From the NCBI GenBank assembly GCA_009192285.1, contig WBVU01000008.1, forward strand, positions 1,436,370 through 1,500,369: a stretch of DNA of 64,000 nt. The letters are read 5' to 3'. How positions within the stretch are numbered: position 1 is the stretch's first letter; each line of letters begins with the position of its first letter. The position numbers were made by a program, and so were the translations under genes. The DNA comes from Morchella semilibera (lineage: Eukaryota > Ascomycota > Pezizomycetes > Pezizales > Morchellaceae). Below, piece after piece: positions 36,601 through 46,713 of the stretch. The notes beneath the pieces are model-generated. The model saw nothing but the letters and a program-made list of their open reading frames with translations, was not told the origin of the DNA and made no database searches.

Positions 36601-39600
36601 GTCCCCATGCAATTTACCACGTGGAATAAGCTGGTGTACTACTGAGTCCGTTCTCCTCCGGATCCGAATAATAAGTTCCTTTCCATGCATTACAAACCCA
36701 ACCTATACCGATCTTGTCAGGGGGCTGTCAAAAAGAAAGTTTCAAGGGTCGTGAAGGCATTATTACATCATGTCCCTCCATAGGCTGCTTTGCCTCAAAT
36801 ACCATTCCATTCATCTTTGCTGGGAGCACGTCAAGCACCGTCTACAAAGCGATATTGATCAGCTCTTACCCAGGAATCAATCGATAGATGGGGCACCGAC
36901 CTCGCCAAATAACTCCATATACGTTGAATGAGAAACATAGTCCAATGGCAATTTACCAAGCGGTAATCCATCAACAAGTAGTTTACCGGTAAGCAGGTTG
37001 TAATACACCTTCTGAGGGCGATCCTCAGATCCTCCAGTCGTAGTAAACATCCATCTGGTGTTAGGGGCGGCTAAGCACCTCCAAGAGGACTTGGATTTGT
37101 ATGCACTCCACACGCAGGTAAGATCTAAGCCGACTCGATCTGTTTGAATCAGAGACCGAACGCGGGCTTCGATTGCATGGGACAATCTTCTGTCTCGATC
37201 GAGTAGGCTAGAAACTTGACGGGTCGAGGTTTCTTTAATAGCAGGGGCACTATCATGGATGATTATGGCGCATTCGACAAGAACAGCAATATCCTGGCGG
37301 GAATTAAGTACATCGTGCAAATGTTCCTCCCCGACGTTGTAGGTTTCTCGGCACACTGCTGCTACCTGCACAATACGAACCGTAAGTTCACCCATCTCCT
37401 GGGGCTTGCATTCCCGCAGCTTCGTAGATATTTCTCGTGTCCAGCCCAAGCATACCCTCCGTGCGTCACGCAAGAATTTAACAGCATCTGCCTTGATGGA
37501 CTTATTGGTGGCAAAGGAGAGGAGCTGAATCGCTAGCATGACAAGGGTCTGGGTTGCGACAACCTCTTGCCAGTTGGACTTTATAATTCCGAGAAAATTG
37601 ACCAGTTCGGAAAGAAGGCTTCGTCCAAACTCTTCGTCCTTGAGGTCAACATGAGATTCCCTCAACACCTTTGAACATCCCGCGGGTCCCCTGGGACCAA
37701 CTTGCCAAGCACACTGTGAAAACAACATATTGACCGCATCATTATTGAACCTGAGGGTACGGCTTCTGAGCTCTCGTAACATATTAAGCCACTGAACCCT
37801 GTGACCAGACCGCACAAGTCCAAACGCGATGTACTCGTGAAGCTGCATATCTACCGGGCATTCGGACTGCCTGGATATAACCGTGTTCGGAGTATGGGCA
37901 GTCGACTTAAGAGTGTAGTGTAATTTTTTGTAAGGGCCTTCAGGGAGTCTGGGTGTACACAACTTCTGAACATGGGACTCGCCGATGGCATGGTCGGCCC
38001 ATTTCTGCCCCTCGCTGTCGTAGAGGCCATAGCGCAACCCATGATTTACTTGAATGGACGCCATCGTCGTGGGGAGCCTGGCAAACCGGTAGTGACATTT
38101 GAGAAATGGCTTGGCGTACGACGACCACTGAAGTTTCTGCGGCCTGCACCGTTGGGGGGCCTTCAGATACCTTTTTAGGCCGGAGTAGGTGTCAAGTGTC
38201 TCATGGACCTCATCGGTTTTGCCCAGGGGGATTCTTGGCGGGCGGAGTTCGGTCAAAACTTTGAATGTCATGTCTCTCCATATGGAAAATCCTAGTGGGC
38301 ATTGGAGCTCGAACACCACAGCTTTCTGCGCCAGAATCTCTTCGGGGAGTGGATGTTCAAATCGCTCTATCCGTATCGCCTCTGCGGAGCCAATTAAAAG
38401 ACATCTTTTGCAAAACTCGCGATATTCCTTCTGTCCCTCCTCCCAGCGGGTACGGGAAACACATCCGCAAGACAATCTATCGGCTGCGCTGAGTAGGTCA
38501 TAGTAGTTTGCCTCTTTATCCTTAAGCTCACTCTCCTTTCTAACGAGGTCCTTCTTCACATTGTCTAATATTTGGCGCCGCAGACGCTGGAGGTCATTCG
38601 AACTATCAAAGTACTGTACCGCAAACGATCTATCTGTCACTTCATCTGAGAAGAGCGAATCTGCTGACCCTCTATATGTCCCATTCTTGCGAGCTTTCAG
38701 ATATTCCTCGATGTTATAGAGGCGAATTCTTTGCTGGGCTTGCGGCAGCAGGAGGTGAGTTAGGAGGTCATCCCCGAAGCCCGGATTGTAGCGGGATAGC
38801 AGCGGATGAAGCATCAGAGCAATCTTGTCGAGCGTGACCCAGAGCTCCATCATTGTCAAAAGGAATACTGAGTTTTTTTCTGGACCGGAGGAGGCTGATG
38901 GCTTTCCAACTGAGATGTAATCTTCTAGTTCCTCTCCTAACCTCTCGCAGGCTTGCCTGCGGTCCTGAATAGAAGCGAGCCATTTGCCCAAATTATTGCC
39001 CACCCAAAGCTCAAAGTCCGCCAACATAAATTCTTTATCAGGGGTTCCCTTAAAGCTGGCAAGCTCCGGCAACCGGGGTGAAGCAGAATTGATCCGTTTG
39101 AATTCACTTGGCGCAAAATTGCTGATATTCCCTTGTTTAACCCCCATAGTCCTGGCTAATTTCAGGTATTCTTTGGTTTTATTCATTGAGAGTTTCACGT
39201 CTCTCTCGGGGAAGAAAGATTTCGGATCCCAATGGAATGGTCTGGAGTAATATTCCTGTGCTTCTGTCCATCTTTTCTCCAACGTATCATGCGCCAGCTC
39301 GCACACTCTACGTGCTTCGACCAACGCAAATTGTGGTAAAGCCTCGTTGCGCATCTTGTGGACTCGCCGGCTCAGCTTTGCATTCATGACAAAGAGGACA
39401 TCACTGGAAATATCCTCCATGGATAATGCCCAATCCAACAGCCTGGCCATGAGAAAGACCATGAACGCTTTATACTCTTGATGCCCCTCGCCAGGACCCC
39501 TCAGCGTTGTTTGCAGCGCAACCCTCACAACAAGCCACAGTGGGGATCGCCGCCAGGGAGCCCGTGCATCGTCAAAGAGGACATCGTCGGCTATACGTTT

Positions 39601-40329
39601 CTCGATGCGCTGAATAGCGGCTGGTGTCCCAATCCCTCTCAGGATCCCCGTAAGCATTTCGGTGATGAATTGCGGACTCTGCGTTTCCCTATCCTCCACG
39701 ACGGTGGATCCCGCTTTAACCACCTTGTGCGATGCTTGCTCCAAGACATCCCGACTCATCTTCTCTAGGAAAATGCCAAGTTCCTCGAGGAAAGCGGCGT
39801 TCTTGACCTTTGCTAGACTCACATAGATCGCAGGGCCAGGATAGGAACAACGGAGTTTGCCTATAGTCCCTATCACGCTCTCAGTGAGCGGGGATGCCTC
39901 AAAGGACTCAAACAACATCGTATTTTTCAATTGTCGTAGGATGAGGCCGGCATTCTGGGCGCGAATATGTAGTGCCAATACATCTGTTTCCATAAATCAA
40001 CATTCACCCAACCCAGCGCAGCGAGGGGCAACGATAAACATACCACCCTTTTCCATAGATTTGACAGCCGTTCTGAGAGCATTCGCGTCGAGGGCGTTAT
40101 TGTTCTCGAGCTGGCCAAGGGTTTCAAGCATCTTGACAGCTGGAGCCCACTGCGCATGTCTCTCATCACCCCTTTTTTCGTGGTAGGACACAGCGATCTC
40201 CCGCACAACTTTCAATAACGCAACATTGCCCTCTCCCATATCGTTCTCGGCCTCTTGCGGCAGCTTTGGTGGGAGGAAAACATGGTTGATGATGAAGAAC
40301 AGGGAGCCCATGCCAATATCTAACGGCAT
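30645..40329 (-). CDS. DUF6606-DUF3638-DUF3645 giant ATPase-like protein, complete, 3,117 aa
   Basis: Exons 40044-40329, 36901-39983, 36767-36841, 33288-36702, 31998-33191 and 30645-31945 sum to 9,354 nt with one open frame, so the gene looks intact. Introns are 60, 59, 64, 96 and 52 nt, and several show a CTGAC/CTAAC-type branch. The N-terminus FIINHVFLPPKLPQ and HIRAQNAGL mark the DUF6606 part. Walker A MGEGKTS (about residue 2053) and DESDE (about 2195) mark DUF3638. VPYRAKDSPSG (about 2370) and YLDEAHTRGTDL (about 2650) mark DUF3645. The end RRKGQNYVATHMGQ is typical of the family. The order recalls a SecA/SF2-type motor with two nucleotide-binding lobes. Such proteins are often auto-labelled ubiquitinyl hydrolase; I see no clear protease signature and the biochemical role is unknown. 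The start was chosen because the NHVFLPPKLPQ motif follows it closely. One donor (GTCGGT at 36900) is unusual but is needed to avoid a TGA. Confidence 0.92.
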
Positions 40330-42505
40330 TTTCTATCTGTTAGCAAACCGTAGCATGCAAAAGAGCACCGCGATTGGGAGGAGGGCTACATCCTAAACCT
40401 TTGAACTGCGCCATCCCCGGGGAGGAATTGGCAAGATAGAGAAATTGATAAACAAGATTTTATATAGAAATAGTTGGAATCGAAGTAACTGGGTACGAGG
40501 TAGGTGGATTGGAAGAATGTAGATTTGGTTGATGATACGAGAGGAGTACTCGGGAGTAGAGATATATTATTACTAGATTTTCAGCCCGCCAAGAATTTAA
40601 GGCATCCCATATTTGCAATCCGGCCCGATAGGCAGGGATCACTCCTGTAACATTGCAGGGGAGGCAGAGAGCAGATCTACCTATCGATAATGGAGGTATT
40701 TGGGGGGAGGGGGGAGAACATTTTGGGTGATAACACGCGACCTCCAGGGCCCTTGAACGGAGAAAGGATTTTCTTGTAACCTGAGCTTACGCCGTGAACT
40801 GAGTCTGGAACCATGCCAGCGGAATCGATCCTTCTGTCCGCTCCCCCTGTAGTACGTTACTAGTACAGATGTAGCTACGATTTTACCAACATTTTCGGGA
40901 CCGTTTGGCAACAGACTAAAACGGAGTTTTCACCCTTTTGTTAGGCCTTGATGATCAGTTGTAGAGAGGTCCATGCGATAAATACCAGGATAGGGGATCC
41001 TCCGGCAATACCAGTGACCGCCTAGACTACCGCAAAATGTCAGTTTATTCGGACGGTTGCCAACAGTGGCACTGCCACTGTTGGCTGTAAAAGGCTCTTA
41101 CCCCTTCCTTTAAGGGGTGATATTTTTCAGCTCCTCTGCAAAATTGTCCTGTTGGCGACCTTCCGCATGAACTGAAACACCGGAGTACCAAGCGCCCCCC
41201 CCCCCCCGGGCCGCAGGTAGCACCAAATTTTTAAGAGGGTGGGGTATCGCCTGGTAGGCCGAAACATGCTTAGAATCTGGGGCACTGCATATTGCATATT
41301 ATACAAACCTGGTCCTTAAGTTACTGTGTAGAGTAATGATAGAATTCCCATTACAATGGAAGTTCCTCCAAATTGTATTTTTGTAGCGCAAGTTGCCAGG
41401 TAGCGCACCAGATTCTGAGGCCCGCCATGCGCCAGGCGATAGAGAATCTCATTTGTGTTCATGATGATGAAAAGAAGGGGAATACCTCCTTCTCACACCT
41501 CAAGAGGTCTTGTTATCTCTCTTATCAAATAATAGCTCTCCCATGGAAATCTAATTCCTCTGTTATGGGGGGGTCAGCATCGACGGAACAATAAAGACGA
41601 CGTGAACTTTTCTCTGGCTTATATAGCGAGTTAAGGATGGTCATTAAGGCTAGGGGTATGATCCGTAAGGAGTGGCATTTCAGACATAGAAGAGTGCCCT
41701 ATTAGCGATGTACAATCCAACCCTTCTTGAGGCGTAGAATATGGATAATTAATCCCAGCAGTCAAGCCACAAGGAGGCGACACCGGAGAACTGAGGCTGG
41801 TCTAAACATAGGTAAAGCGACTTCGTGACAAAGCCCCTACGGTAAAAAGATTCAGATGGAGAATACTTGACCAGGTCAAGAACTGTACTGCCAGTCATGG
41901 TCGCAGCAGGCCATAGCTCCGGAGTTCCCCTACCCCCCGCAGTACTAGCAGTGAGGTTTTTGGTCACGTGGGACCAATAGTGGTATCCTTCACGTGACTA
42001 GCTTTCTTTGGGGTTTAGTCACCAGCCTCTACTAATACTTGGATTAACGCACTGTAACTGAACTGGGCGCCGTAAAGGCATGCACCCCTAGACGGATGAA
42101 GGGATAAGCAATCTCTCAATGCTTACACTGGGTAGTTCTACTTCCTTTTCCCCACTTTCGTCCATAGTCAATCTACATTATCCTCTAGGTAGCCGAAAAT
42201 TGAAACGCCTCTTCATATCGTCGACGAAGCCAGACACTATTCAGTACAATAGGGGCCAATACTGTGTTTCTAGAGTGATGAGCATTAGGTTAGCGTAGTA
42301 AATGCTTCCCATTGAGTAAATCGTTATCCTACAACCACAATTATTACTGCTAGGATAAAGCATGTGGGGGCGAGCTACAATCCCTCATCAGTTGTTGTTG
42401 CTGCGGGTAGTGATACTCATTATCCTTTATCTACCTTCTAAAACGGCAGACTCTCATCCCGGTGGTCGCAACCCTAACCCAACCTAACAATTTATATTCT
42501 TCAAC
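40330..42505. other. Upstream region of the DUF3638 gene, no other gene seen
   Basis: Contains the promoter side of the giant gene, but no assignable box. A 27-nt perfect palindrome (GCCAACAGTGGC, ACT, GCCACTGTTGGC) lies at 41059-41085 and a 13-C run at 41195-41207. Teloboxes (CCCTAACCC) at 42470-42481 stand just upstream of the small open frame at 42506. Confidence 0.5.
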
Positions 42506-42718
42506 ATGGAGAACGCTCAAGTGGAGGTCCCAGCCTTCAAGGCTCACCAAAAATTTATCTTCCAGATGACGTCCGACCTTTGGCACCTCCGGGGCCCGCG
42601 AATGTTTATTTGCGCGACATCGATACCACTTGAATTAATCCTAAAGGCGATAGCATCGGTTATTAGCTTCGCAACAGGTGGAGTTAAATCCACCCCATTG
42701 CCTGGGCTGCTGCACTAA
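42506..42718 (+). CDS. Short unrecognised open frame (70 aa)
   Basis: MENAQVEVPAFKAHQKFI begins directly behind an AT-rich leader with a telobox and a good start context (TTCAACATGG). The rest (SDLWHLRGPRMFICATSIPL, then a hydrophobic helix) resembles no family I know. It could be the first exon of a gene or chance. The TIR element at 42910 begins about 190 nt after its stop. Confidence 0.25.
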   Translation: MENAQVEVPAFKAHQKFIFQMTSDLWHLRGPRMFICATSIPLELILKAIASVISFATGGVKSTPLPGLLH

Positions 42719-42909
42719 TAATTGGCAAGCGTCGCTCGTCCAATTCGGCTCCCGTGTGTCGAATGCGCTGCAGAAACTCCCATCAGCGAGGCAGGCAAAA
42801 TGCAGCTGTGGGGGAAGGAAATTACCCCCGATAAGATATACACAGCTTAATCCCTGCAGAGATAGAAGTGGAGTATGTTTATAGAAAGATCCAAGAGCTT
42901 TATATACAC

Positions 42910-43359
42910 CTCTACCACCCCAATTAATGAATTAGCATATGCATCTAAAATGTATCGTTTCATAATGCATCGGAAATGCATCGCTAATGAATCGGAAATG
43001 TGTCAAAAATGCATCGGAAATGCATCAAAATCCCAGCTAATGTATCAGTCTAATTAGGACATGGAAAATTTCCTGGAAAAAAAGAAAACTGTCAGAGAAT
43101 TGAACCTGAATCATTATACTAAATTACTGAAGAGCTAATCTATTACGCCATGCTATAAATTGATATAATTTCAAGCTTTTCACGCATGCTATTGACTATT
43201 CACAGCTAAAGTATCAGTAAATGTGTTGGTGTCATCAGTAAATTTGTTGCTGTGATGCATTAATATCCTTCGTTGCATTTAATGCACCCTTCGATGCATT
43301 CACAGATCCTTTTTATATGAGTAAATGCATCAAATGATGCATTAATTGTGGTGGTAGAG
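42910..43359. mobile_element. 450-bp non-autonomous TIR element with ATGCAT subterminal repeats
   Basis: Ends CTCTACCACC(C/A)CAATTAATG are inverted repeats (42910-42929 and 43340-43359), with CAC on both sides (42907-42909, 43360-43362) as a likely 3-bp target duplication. Many ATGCATC/GATGCATT motifs fill both subterminal zones. On the minus strand near 43158-43100 there is a degenerate tRNA-like stretch with an A-box-like TGGCGTAATAGATTAGC and a B-box-like GGTTCAATTC. No coding capacity is seen. Confidence 0.6.
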
Positions 43360-46070
43360 CACCGTCAGCTAATGTTCTTACAATATAGCCGCCCGTCCTT
43401 GAGCTCATTTCCAAGGGTTTGCCGCTCACCTAGTAGCGACTTTTTAATGTAAATCATACTGCCTCTTCTTACCCTCCATCACGTTGGGCGGGTGCAAGAG
43501 TGCCTTTTCCGGTAATTATTCTAATGCCTAACCCAGAACTCTTCGGGGAATAGAAACACCTTTGATGCCCCGCTACGCGTCAAGCTCATCCCTTAGACGG
43601 ACGAAAGTTGTGAAATTCGCGGCCTGGACCGTCCACGCCTTACCAAAGGAATGGTATCGCTTGTTCCAGTGGATGGGGGCAGGGGAGTCAATCAGATGTT
43701 TCGGACGGTTGCCGCACTAGACTGGTGATAGCTGAAAGAGGGAGGTCGCGAATTTGAAAGGTTTTTGAACAAGTATTTAAGACTTCGTATCGAATTATCA
43801 AACTTGTCAACATGGGTGCGGGTGCGAGCGGGGATGCCCTGCCTTTTATAGGCGGGGGAACAAAGCAAGAATACAGCCCACCCGGGGGGACAGGGGCTTC
43901 TGGGAACTAGTACTTTGTGCGAGCATCTTCACCAAGGTGCTATCCCTCCAAAGGATGCACGAAAGGTATAACCGCGGAACGCCACCAGAGTACGCGTTTG
44001 CAGGCAAATTGTGGCTAGGTGTCCGATGACTTATTACCCACCGCTGTACAAAACCTATGAAATACAGCGCCGGAAACGGGCAGAAGACCACTACCGTATT
44101 CTGGTCATTACGGTAGTGACTCTGTAGGAATAAGTACCATATGCATACGGTATCGATACGGTATTCTACTTATGGTGCCGGTTTAAACCGGTACCCTTGA
44201 CTCAAAAGCGTAGCCCCACGGTTACATTTTTACCCCCCATTTCCGAGACTGTATACCAGTACCAGAGGTTATGATGTGTGAGTTTTCAAATCCTAACTTA
44301 TTGCTATTCTCATTTTCTGGGGTTGCACATTTATTTACAACTTCAGGTTGTGGGGGGGGGGGGGGGGGGTGCGTCCACCAAGCCAAACATGGAACCTAAA
44401 TCCATGTCCGGATTAATCTTCTTATTCTAGATCCTGCGTTTAATAAATACTCAATCATCTACTTGTTCATATCTCACATATATCCTATTCCACAGTTTGC
44501 AGAGAGAAAGTTGCAAGTTCTATCTACCCAACGGATGGATTGGATGATCACGAGCTTCAGGAAGGTGCGCAAGCTAAATAAACTGTTACGGTCCGACCCT
44601 TGCCGGCTAGTGCAGCCGAGCGTCCCCAGCCCTCCATAGTGCTACAGTATGTATATATTGTAAACCATTCTAGAGGTCTGACACAGTCTATTGTGGAAAA
44701 ACCATCCGAAGCCGCAGCGGCGGCCACTATCATACCCTAGCCTAGCTTAACACTTCCGATTCTTTCGGCACTGCCGACGTTACACGCCTCTTTTTCGGAC
44801 AGAGGGTCACGGACTACGGGCTCGAATGCGGAAGCGAGCGTTGCGGTAGAGGCAGCATGGTCTAGTCATCACTCGGTAGGGCTAGAAGCAGAGATGAGCG
44901 CTTCCGCAAAGCCACACGCGGAGCAGTGGGCCCCCGAACGGCATAGGTGGGGGAACTGTTCTGGAGCATCTGAAGGAGCGATCTTGCTCCTGATGTGGGG
45001 GGCCCACACCTTAGACAAAGGTCACAAAGACAGGTCTGGTACTGACTGTGCCTGCTAGATTAAGTGGGGTTCGCTCCCGGAGAACATCTCAGGCGCGAAA
45101 TGTTAGAGCATTGGGGGAGGCGCGGGGTGGCGCTGGAGACTGTAGGTCAACCCTCGGAGATACAGTGTATATAAACACCAACACACATATGTCACTGAAG
45201 AATCGAACTTAAAATGTTGACATAGCCAAAGCTTGCTCTGGTAAGTCACAGCTTCGGATAGACCCCGAAACTGCGCTCACAGAGCCGCAGTTATTCCACC
45301 CTTGCTTAGTATTATGCAGGAACCGCCTTGGCGCTGCATGCCGGGGTCATTACCCCACCAACGCAGAGCCTCAAAGTGCGGGGTAGGGGAATGCTTGTCC
45401 ACAACTACTAACCGTGTGAACAGGGAAAGGAGCTGCCTCCGCTTCATATTATATTTCTGGAATATTTACGGATGGCATCTGCTAAAAGCTCGATACATCA
45501 TGGGGCGTTGCATATGGAGAATTAATATACTGGATTGGTTATTCCCGCGCCCAATGGTGCATCTTAGCGCGGGGATCGAGGTCATGCCAATGACTCATAA
45601 TCTGTAGTATCATGCCGTTCATCCTGTGAACACTCCTTCTTGTCGCTAGGGTTTTTCATACAGAGCAGTACTGTGGGACTCAGGCGTAGACGATAGTACA
45701 GACGCATTGAATGCTGTGGTATCTCATCTTCGCTCTGGCACGCCACGACTATAATAGATGTTACGTCATGGTTCCCACCATTCCCAAGCACCACTACCAC
45801 GGAAGCTGCCTTCCCGGTGCCTGCCGCCTTGGCAGGATCTGCAAGGGGTTTCTCGGTACCTTCAGATCATGCTTATGCAGGGACCGACCACTTCTCTTGG
45901 GCAGGGAGACATAGGATTTTTCTCCTCCATCGTGGTTGTTTAGTTTGGCTGGGTAATATTTCGTCAATACTTTTGTGGAAGGAGTCTGTTGGGGCAGTAG
46001 TAAGTATGCCCTTTGTGACGATTCACACATAGACTGACCTGTGTCCATCCTCAAATAACTAAATCGTAGG
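43360..46070. other. Gene-poor stretch left of the CACTA element
   Basis: No supported gene. A short hairpin (CACTACCGTA ... TACGGTAGTG) lies at 44089-44118, followed by further palindromes (GGTATCGATACC-like, GGTTTAAACC). An 18-G run lies at 44352-44369. Open frames at 45302-45607 and 45582-46054 have no family resemblance and overlap each other on opposite strands. Confidence 0.5.
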
Positions 46071-46090
46071 CACTATGGTACATACATTTG
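46071..46090 (+). repeat. Left terminal inverted repeat of the CACTA element
   Basis: Reads CACTATGGTACATACATTTG. It matches the right end with a two-base gap and three differences near the tip. It is preceded by the AGG target duplication. Confidence 0.9.
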
Positions 46091-46091
46091 G

Positions 46092-46631
46092 TGGAGACTG
46101 TTTAACTTAAACAGTTTTACTGCTTAAACCGCCTAAAAACTGTTTAAATCCTAATTTTAAACAGTAAAACTGTTTAAAATCCGGCATTCTGCCCAGAAAC
46201 TGGTTAAGTACCGGGTTTAAACAGTTCAACTGTTTAAACCCATGTCGCTTGCAAACCTGGTTAAACAGCCAGACTGTTTAATACGTGCATAAACAGTTTA
46301 ACTGTTTATGGCTTTCCGCCGCATAGATACGTCCTTTGGTTAAACAGTCAAACTGTTTAAATTATTAAAACAGTCGAACTGTCTAATATCGCTTAAACAG
46401 TAAAACTGTTTAATTCCTCTCATTGGCTATATATATATATATAAAGCTTCTCATTTAAACAGTCACCGCTAAGCAAACAGTAAAACTGTTTAACTTAAAC
46501 AGTAAAGCTGCTTAAATCATATCTAGTCGGTCATTTAAACAGTAAAACTGCTTAATTGCATGTGTCTAGTCGGTTCATTTAAACAGTAAACTGCTTAACT
46601 CAAACAGTTACGGTGTTTAATCCACGATTCA
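46092..46631. repeat. Left subterminal palindrome array
   Basis: About a dozen copies of TTTAAACAGT(n2-3)ACTGTTTAA-like palindromes or half-sites, with a TA microsatellite near 46430-46442. In CACTA elements such arrays bind element-encoded proteins. Confidence 0.9.
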
Positions 46632-46713
46632 GGTTGGCTATATATATAGTACACACACACAATATAGCACGATTCTATTAACACCAATTGGTTCAATTGC
46701 AGTTGATCATGAC

